Source: Arthrobacter sp. B6 (lineage in GTDB: Bacteria; Actinomycetota; Actinomycetes; Actinomycetales; Micrococcaceae). Taken from it: a DNA stretch of 64,000 bases. The stretch covers positions 1,293,110-1,357,109 of the forward strand of contig NZ_KV467169.1 of NCBI RefSeq assembly GCF_001663775.1, given 5' to 3'. The notes beneath the pieces are model-generated. The model did not search any database. It saw only the letters and a list, made by a program, of their open reading frames with translations, and was not told the origin of the DNA. Positions 58,667 to 64,000 of the stretch are shown piece by piece (the first letter of the stretch is position 1; the number at the start of each line of letters is the position of its first letter). The translations under genes were made by a program, and so were the position numbers.

Positions 58667-59616
58667 TTTGAATCACCGCTGTAGTGGACCCAGGACTTGG
58701 AGGTCTTGAAGAAGATCAAGGTGATGATGCCTACAACGATCACCAAGAGCCAGGCCATGGCCGAGGCGTAGCCCATGCGGAAGTCGCTGAAGCCGCGCAG
58801 GTACAGGTAGAGGGTGTAGAAGAGGGTGGAGCCCGCCGGGCCGCCTTCACCGTTGGAGATGATGTAGGCCGAAGCGAAGATCTGGAATGCGTGGATGGTT
58901 TCCATCAGCAGGTTGAAGAAGATCACCGGGGAGAGCATGGGCCAGGTGATGTTGAAGAACTTCCGCACCGGGCCGGCACCGTCCATGGACGCCGCCTCGT
59001 AGAGGTCGGCGGGGATCTGCTTGAGGCCGGCGAGGAAGATCACCATCGGGGCGCCGAACTGCCAGACGGTCAGCAGGACGAACATCGGCATGGTCATGGA
59101 GGGGTTGCCCACCCAGCCGCCCAGGTTGATGCCGAAGAAGGACAGGCCCTGGTCCACCGGGCCGGCATCGCCGAAAATCGCCTTCCAGACGATCGCGATG
59201 GAAACCGAGGCGCCGATCAGCGAGGGGGCGTAGAAGGCCGATCGGTAGAACCCCTGGCCCTTGCGCTTGCTGTTGAGCAGCATGGCGATGGCCAGGGCGG
59301 CCGCCAGCTTCAGCGGCGTACCGAAGACCACGTAGCTGACAGTCACGCCCACCGACTGCAGGAACCGTTCGTCCTGGAACAACGTGATGTAGTTGTCCAG
59401 CCCGATCCACTCGGGCGCTTCGAAGAGGTTGTAGTTGGTGAACGAGAGGTACAGCGAGGAGATCATCGGGCCCACGGTCAGGGCGATGAATCCCAGCAGC
59501 CAGGGCAGCAGGAAAGTGTAGCCGGCGCGGGCATCCGCCCCCCGCTGCCGCGACTTGCGCGGCTGCGAGGGAGCGGATGACGACGAACGCTTGCTCAGGG
59601 TTGGGCTTTGAGTCAC
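58663..59616 (-). CDS. Carbohydrate ABC transporter permease (MalF type), second importer
   Basis: A 317-residue permease, GTG start at 59616, with a Ser/Arg-rich cytoplasmic N-terminus then YTFLLPWLLGFIALTVGPMI as helix one. The EAA loop is EAASMDGAGPVRKFFNITWP near residues 205-225. It lies 31 bases behind the binding-protein gene. No ATPase gene is in the operon, so a shared MsiK-type ATPase encoded elsewhere is likely (established for actinobacteria, not seen here). Confidence 0.93.
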   Translation of the reverse strand: MTQSPTLSKRSSSSAPSQPRKSRQRGADARAGYTFLLPWLLGFIALTVGPMISSLYLSFTNYNLFEAPEWIGLDNYITLFQDERFLQSVGVTVSYVVFGTPLKLAAALAIAMLLNSKRKGQGFYRSAFYAPSLIGASVSIAIVWKAIFGDAGPVDQGLSFFGINLGGWVGNPSMTMPMFVLLTVWQFGAPMVIFLAGLKQIPADLYEAASMDGAGPVRKFFNITWPMLSPVIFFNLLMETIHAFQIFASAYIISNGEGGPAGSTLFYTLYLYLRGFSDFRMGYASAMAWLLVIVVGIITLIFFKTSKSWVHYSGDSK

Positions 59617-59647
59617 GAGTTCATTCCGTCAGTTGGGAAAGCCTGGA

Positions 59648-60937
59648 TCAGGCATTCTGCTTGATGAGGTCTTCGGCTTCCTTGAACCACGCGTCAGCTG
59701 CGCCATTCACATCCACCTTGCCGTAGTTCAGGTCGGCGCTGATGCGCTTGAAGGATGCCTCCAGCGTGCCAAAACCGACGATGGGCGGCTCGGGAGCGTC
59801 CTTGAGGTACTTCTCGATGGACTTCTCGTAGTCCACAACAAGCTTGTCGGTGCCTTCGAAGGTGGTGCCGTCACGCTGGGTCTTGGAGGCGGGGACACCG
59901 CGTGAGGTCTTGAAGATCTCGCCAACCTCGGGATCGTTGACCATGAAGTCGATGAACCGCGCAGCTGCGTCCTTGTACTTGGTCTTGGCACTGGCGACCA
60001 TCAGCATGGACGGCTTCAGGAACAGGCCCAGGTTGTCCGGGTCGTCCGACGGGACCGGAACGAGCTTGAGTTCCTTGGCGCCGCTGTCCGCGAGGTAGCC
60101 GGCCATGAAGTTGTCCCAGGTGACCTCGGTAGCGGTGACGTTGGAGCCAAAGGGAGACTTGGGAGCGAGCTGGGTGACGCGCTCTTCCGAAACGATGGCG
60201 GGAGTGCCGCGGAGGTCCGAGACTGTGTTCCACCACTTCTTCAGGTCGTCCTTGGTGAAGCCGAGCTTGCCGTCCTCAGTGAACGCTTCGATGTTGTTCT
60301 GGCGCAGCCAGATGTTGAACATCCACCAGACGGAGGTGTAGTCCGTGCCGCCGAAGATTGTGCCGTTGCCCTTGCTGCCGACCTCCGTCAGGAAGGAGTT
60401 GTATTCGTCGTAGGTCCAGGTGCCGTCCGGCTCCGCGATCCCCAGGGAAGCGAGCTTGGCCGGGTCGTAGTAGACGGCGAACGCGTTGGTGCTGGTCGGG
60501 ATGCCGTAGGTCTTGCCCCTGATCTGGCCGGAGGGCAGGAGGGACTTGTCGAAAGCGTCCGTGTTGATGTTGACGGTGCCCAGGTCCAGGAGCTGGTTGC
60601 GCTGGCCGTAGTCCCGCAAGTAGGACAGGTCCCACTGCATGACGTCAGGCAGTCCACCGCCGGCAGCCTCGGTGGCGCGCTTCTGCCAGTAACCGGGGAA
60701 GTCGGTGAAGTTGCCGTTGACCTTGATGTCCTTGTTCTTTTCCTCGAACAGGGCAATGGCCTTGCGGGTGCGCTCGGCGCGGTCGTCGTTGCCCCACCAG
60801 GTATAGGTGATGGTGACGGGATTCTCTGCCGAGCCCGTTTCTCCGGCAGTGGTGGAACCGGTTCCGCAGGCCGCCAGGGCAGCGGCAGATGCGGTGCCGA
60901 TGGCCACGGTGGTGAGGAAATGCCTTCTGTTGATCAT
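59648..60937 (-). CDS. Extracellular sugar-binding lipoprotein, second importer
   Basis: A 429-residue binding protein from ATG 60937 behind a perfect AAGGAGG. A Tat-like lipoprotein signal is clear: NRRHFLTT (residues 3-10), Ala-rich core, LAAC with Cys24. The mature domain begins NPVTITYTWWGNDDRAERTR and has the family-1 sugar-binding pattern with many Trp and Tyr. It heads the second importer operon and is divergent from GH42, whose product would cleave the imported ligand, so beta-galactosides (galactan fragments or lactose-like sugars) are the best guess. Confidence 0.93.
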   Translation of the reverse strand: MINRRHFLTTVAIGTASAAALAACGTGSTTAGETGSAENPVTITYTWWGNDDRAERTRKAIALFEEKNKDIKVNGNFTDFPGYWQKRATEAAGGGLPDVMQWDLSYLRDYGQRNQLLDLGTVNINTDAFDKSLLPSGQIRGKTYGIPTSTNAFAVYYDPAKLASLGIAEPDGTWTYDEYNSFLTEVGSKGNGTIFGGTDYTSVWWMFNIWLRQNNIEAFTEDGKLGFTKDDLKKWWNTVSDLRGTPAIVSEERVTQLAPKSPFGSNVTATEVTWDNFMAGYLADSGAKELKLVPVPSDDPDNLGLFLKPSMLMVASAKTKYKDAAARFIDFMVNDPEVGEIFKTSRGVPASKTQRDGTTFEGTDKLVVDYEKSIEKYLKDAPEPPIVGFGTLEASFKRISADLNYGKVDVNGAADAWFKEAEDLIKQNA

Positions 60938-61017
60938 GAGAGCCTCCTTGCTCGTTTGGTGTAAACCCGTACTCATTTATCTACAACGCGAGCAGTGAGC
61001 TGGCTTACACGTCTTCT

Positions 61018-61029
61018 GAAACGATACAA
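61018..61029. promoter_or_regulatory. LacI-type operator in the GH42/ABC divergent region
   Basis: TGAAACGATACA, inverse TGTATCGTTTCA, is the rhamnose-type operator with one change. It overlaps a second palindrome ACGATACAATATCGT. It lies 81 bases before the binding-protein start and 88 before the GH42 start. Confidence 0.6.
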
Positions 61030-61052
61030 TATCGTCATTACCCCCTCGCGGG

Positions 61053-61065
61053 CAAGCGTTTTCCA
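61053..61065. promoter_or_regulatory. Second-type operator in the GH42/ABC divergent region
   Basis: GCAAGCGTTTTCC, inverse GGAAAACGCTTGC, matches the site at 50727-50739 at all but one position. It lies 52 bases before the GH42 ATG. Confidence 0.5.
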
Positions 61066-61116
61066 AACATCAGCTTTCATGTACGTTTGAATCCACCCAT
61101 CAGACAAAGGAGTCCC

Positions 61117-63132
61117 ATGACTTTCCAGGAACAATCCGGCCCGGCGAGCGTTTGGGACGGGGTCCAGGGGATCGCCTATGGCGGAGACTACAACCCTGAG
61201 CAGTGGCCAGCCAGTGTCCGGTTGGAGGACCTCGAGCTGATGAAGGAAGCAGGCGTCACCTTCCTCAGCGTGGGCATCTTCTCCTGGGCACTGCTGGAAC
61301 CAGCCGAAGGCGAATACGACTTCGGTTGGCTGGACGAAGTCCTGGACAACCTCGCCGCCAACGGAATCAAGGTGGCACTGGCAACGGCCACCGCCGCTCC
61401 CCCGGCGTGGCTGGTCCGCAAGCACCCTGAGATCCTGCCGGTCACGGCTGACGGAACCGTGCTGGGACCGGGCTCACGGCGGCACTACACGCCGTCGTCG
61501 GCCGTTTTCCGGCGGTACGCGAAGGGCATTACCCGGGTCATCGCCGAACGGTACAAGGACCATCCCGCTTTGGCGCTGTGGCACGTGGACAATGAGCTCG
61601 GCTGCCACATCTCCGAGTTTTACGGGCCGGAGGACGCAGCCGCCTTCCGCAGTTGGCTGGAACGCCGCTACGGCAGCATCGGTGCCCTCAACGCAGCCTG
61701 GGGAACGGCATTCTGGTCGCAGAACTACGGTTCCTTCGAGGAGATCCTGCCGCCCGCCGTCGCACCGTCCACCCTCAACCCGGGCCAACAGCTGGACTTC
61801 CACCGGTTCAACTCGTGGGCGCTGATGGACTACTACCGGGAGCTGGTGGCAGTCCTGCGGGAGGTCACGCCCAACATCCCGGCTACCACCAACCTGATGG
61901 CCTCCAGCGCCACCAAGTCCATGGACTATTTCGACTGGGCCAAGGACCTGGACGTGATCGCCAACGACCACTACCTCGTGGCCGCCGACCCGGAGCGGCA
62001 GATCGAACTCGCGTTCAGCGCGGACCTCACCCGGGGAATTGCCAGCGGTGACCCGTGGATCCTGATGGAGCATTCGACGTCGGCCGTCAACTGGCAGCAG
62101 CGAAACCAGCCCAAGATGCCCGGGGAAATGCTGCGCAACTCCCTGGCGCATGTGGCCCGCGGGGCCGACGCGGTCATGTTTTTCCAGTGGCGGCAGAGCT
62201 TTGCCGGATCGGAGAAGTTCCATTCGGCCATGGTTCCGCACGGGGGCAGGGACACCAGGGTATGGCGCGAAGTGGTGGAGCTTGGGTCTGCACTGCAACG
62301 GCTCGCACCTGTCCGGGGTTCCCGCGTGGAGTCGAAGGCCGCAATCGTGTTTGATTACGAGGCGTGGTGGGCCAGCGAGATCGATTCCAAGCCGAGCCAG
62401 GACGTGAAATACCTCGACGTGCTGCGCGCGTTCCACCGGTCGCTGTTCCTGCGCGGCATCTCCGTGGACGTTGTCCATCCGTCCGCCTCCCTGGAGGGCT
62501 ATGACCTGGTGCTGGTGTGCACCCTGTACTCGGTGACGAACCAGGCGGCCGCCAACATTGCAGCGGCGGCCCACGCCGGAGCTACGGTGCTGGTCAGCTA
62601 CTTCAGCGGCATCACCGACGAGAAGGACCACATCCGGCTGGGCGGATACCCGGGCGCGTTCCGTGAACTGCTGGGCATCCGGGTGGAGGAATTCCACCCG
62701 CTGCTTGCCGGCTCACAGCTGAAGTTGAGCGACGGCGGCATCTCCACCATCTGGAGCGAGCACGTCCACCTGGCCGGGGCCGAAGCGGTGCAGACCTTCA
62801 CCGACTACCCGCTGGAGGGTGTGCCCTCGCTAACACGCCATGCCGTTGGCACCGGCGCGGCGTGGTACCTGGCCACGTTCCCGGACCGCGACGGAATTGA
62901 ATCAATTGTGGACCGTCTGCTGGCGGAATCCGGTGTATCACCCGTTGCCCAGGCCGATACAGGAGTGGAACTGACCCGCCGCCGCGCCGCCGACGGCAGC
63001 AGCTTCCTCTTCGCCATCAATCACTCGCGCTCCTCGGCCACTGTCCAGGTTTCCGGGACGGACCTGCTGAGCGGTGGCCGCTTTGCCGGAACTGTTGAGG
63101 CCGGGGCCGTGGCGGTGATCGCGGAGGACTGA
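61117..63132 (+). CDS. Beta-galactosidase, glycoside hydrolase family 42
   Basis: A 671-residue TIM-barrel enzyme starting at ATG 61117 (AAAGGAG upstream; a frame open to 61087 is not used). It opens with GIAYGGDYNPEQWP, diagnostic of GH42, and shows the acid/base Glu160 in WHVDNELGCH and nucleophile Glu318 in WILMEHSTSAVNW. Domain B (about 400-600) is the trimerisation domain and the last 60 residues the small beta-domain. No signal peptide, so cytoplasmic. It cleaves beta-galactosides such as those from the galactan side chains of pectin. Divergent from the second importer with shared operators. Confidence 0.95.
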   Translation: MTFQEQSGPASVWDGVQGIAYGGDYNPEQWPASVRLEDLELMKEAGVTFLSVGIFSWALLEPAEGEYDFGWLDEVLDNLAANGIKVALATATAAPPAWLVRKHPEILPVTADGTVLGPGSRRHYTPSSAVFRRYAKGITRVIAERYKDHPALALWHVDNELGCHISEFYGPEDAAAFRSWLERRYGSIGALNAAWGTAFWSQNYGSFEEILPPAVAPSTLNPGQQLDFHRFNSWALMDYYRELVAVLREVTPNIPATTNLMASSATKSMDYFDWAKDLDVIANDHYLVAADPERQIELAFSADLTRGIASGDPWILMEHSTSAVNWQQRNQPKMPGEMLRNSLAHVARGADAVMFFQWRQSFAGSEKFHSAMVPHGGRDTRVWREVVELGSALQRLAPVRGSRVESKAAIVFDYEAWWASEIDSKPSQDVKYLDVLRAFHRSLFLRGISVDVVHPSASLEGYDLVLVCTLYSVTNQAAANIAAAAHAGATVLVSYFSGITDEKDHIRLGGYPGAFRELLGIRVEEFHPLLAGSQLKLSDGGISTIWSEHVHLAGAEAVQTFTDYPLEGVPSLTRHAVGTGAAWYLATFPDRDGIESIVDRLLAESGVSPVAQADTGVELTRRRAADGSSFLFAINHSRSSATVQVSGTDLLSGGRFAGTVEAGAVAVIAED

Positions 63133-63201
63133 CTCTCTGCCGGGTGCCCTGGAGCCCAATTTTTCCGGCCCCGGGCGTTCTTCCCTGATTGTCCCTTTGG
63201 A

Positions 63202-64000
63202 AGAGTGTTCCTATGGAAGCACTTTGGATTCAGCGGGCGGGGTTAAGGGTTCGGGATTCAGGGTTCGGGGTTCAGGGTTCGGGACACGGCGATACAGCCG
63301 GCCTGCTACCGGGCGCTGGTTTGCCTTTTGGGGGCGCTTCCAGCATCTGGGCGTTCGACGGCGACGCGCGGGTCTGTCGGCCGGCCCGCCGTGGGGCGCG
63401 TCCAGGGGCAGCCGGTGCCGCCGTTGCGGTCTGCGCTGCCCTGCACCTGCCCGCCAGCGGGCCGGGTCGGCTTGTCCGGCCTCGGTTTTGTGCGGCCCGC
63501 CGGCTCTTTCCTGGGTGCGGCATCGGCGTGGGCCTTAATTGTCGTACCCCCTTGAAAGAGTGTTCCCATGGAAGCTCTTAGGGCTCAGGGTGCGGGGCAT
63601 GGCGATACTGCCGGCCTGCTACCGGGCGCTGGTTTGCCTTTTGGGGGCGCTTCCAGCATCTGGGCGTTCGACGGCGGCGGTTCGGTGTGGCGGTCGGCCC
63701 GCCGTGGGGCGCGTCCCGGGGGAGCTGGTGCCGCCGTTGCCTTCTGCGCTGCCCTGCACCTGCCCGCGACCGGGCCGGGTCGGCTTGTCCGGCCTCGGTT
63801 TTGTGCGGCCCGCCGGCTCTTTCCTGGGTGCGGCATCGGTGTGGGCCTTAATTGTCGTACCCCTTTGAGAGAGTGTTCCTATGGAAGCTCTTAGGCCTCA
63901 GGGTGCGGGACACGGCGGTTCAGCCGCCGCCCTGATGCCTGCCGGTGCCCGCGCTGCTACCGTTTCCCGGATCTGGGCACCATCCGGTGCCCCGGTGCCT
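63202..64000. repeat. Tandem repeat array (about 313-bp unit), non-genic, runs off the window
   Basis: The box AGAGTGTTCC(T/C)ATGGAAGC occurs at 63202, 63557 and 63870. Sequence 63301-63556 is nearly identical to 63614-63869 (spacing 313). The first unit carries 42 extra bases made of short AGGGTTCGGG-type repeats (63246-63288). The third unit keeps only about 45 bases and then diverges. Open frames exist on both strands in each unit but no family is recognisable. I see no gene in 63133-64000. Confidence 0.85.

Noticed and set aside
63189..63894. Open frames in the tandem repeat (both strands) as genes
   Set aside because: Unit spacing is not a multiple of three, frames exist on both strands, no ribosome sites or recognisable domains; left as a repeat.
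1..64000. tRNA, rRNA, IS elements, origin of replication
   Set aside because: No T-loop-like GGTTCGAATCC arrangement with flanking stems, no rRNA stretches, no transposase and no DnaA-box cluster was noticed on reading; a covariance-model scan would be needed to be certain.

Overview
The window is high-GC DNA from an actinobacterium, most likely Arthrobacter/Pseudarthrobacter or a close Micrococcaceae relative. This placement is inferred from gene content: menaquinone genes, ResB/CcsB cytochrome c maturation, Rex, the 32-residue bS22-type ribosomal protein beside an excisionase-type HTH gene, an IniB-type protein, and many LacI/ABC sugar operons. No rRNA, tRNA, IS element, prophage or CRISPR array was seen.

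Layout. 1-5.4 kb: end of a CPBP-like membrane protein, then a leftward sugar ABC operon (binding protein, two permeases, an unrecognised 633-residue protein). 5.5-10.7 kb: a VOC protein, menB-menE-menA, and small membrane proteins. 10.7-20.0 kb: a leftward five-gene cluster of Hsp70-like membrane protein, LuxR-type regulator, IniB-like acidic repeat protein and two dynamin-like GTPases. The last three match the mycobacterial iniB-iniA-iniC order. 20.2-25.2 kb: a leftward cytochrome c maturation operon (histidine phosphatase, TlpA/ResA-like, CcdA, ResB, CcsB). 25.4-30.7 kb: YceI, two Pro/Gln-rich membrane proteins, Rex, a glutaredoxin, a HAD phosphatase, bS22 and an HTH protein, with two copies of a palindromic intergenic repeat. 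30.8-32.1 kb: class I DAHP synthase preceded by an aromatic-codon leader peptide and hairpins that look like an attenuator.

32.1-63.1 kb is almost entirely plant cell-wall sugar use, best read as rhamnose/rhamnogalacturonan-I and galactan catabolism. It holds a GPH symporter, a CE7 acetyl esterase, a GH95 hydrolase, a full L-rhamnose pathway (rhaM, rhaI, a bifunctional aldolase/dehydrogenase, rhaB) divergent from a LacI regulator, and an Lpl/Ytc-type ABC importer with a CE12 esterase, DUF1961 and DUF624 proteins. It then has a Gfo/Idh oxidoreductase with a GH78 alpha-L-rhamnosidase, an MFS transporter, and a second ABC importer divergent from a GH42 beta-galactosidase. Extracellular or surface enzymes and importers would deliver rhamnosyl and galactosyl oligosaccharides; GH78, GH42 and GH95 would release monomers; the rha enzymes would convert rhamnose to DHAP and lactate. 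A palindromic motif close to TGAATCGTTTCA precedes four of these transcription units, suggesting one LacI-family regulon.

The right end (63.2-64.0 kb) is a non-genic tandem repeat with a spacing of about 313 bp that runs to the window edge. The most interesting items are the Hsp70/LuxR/IniB/dynamin cluster, the aromatic attenuator, the shared operators and the terminal tandem repeat.
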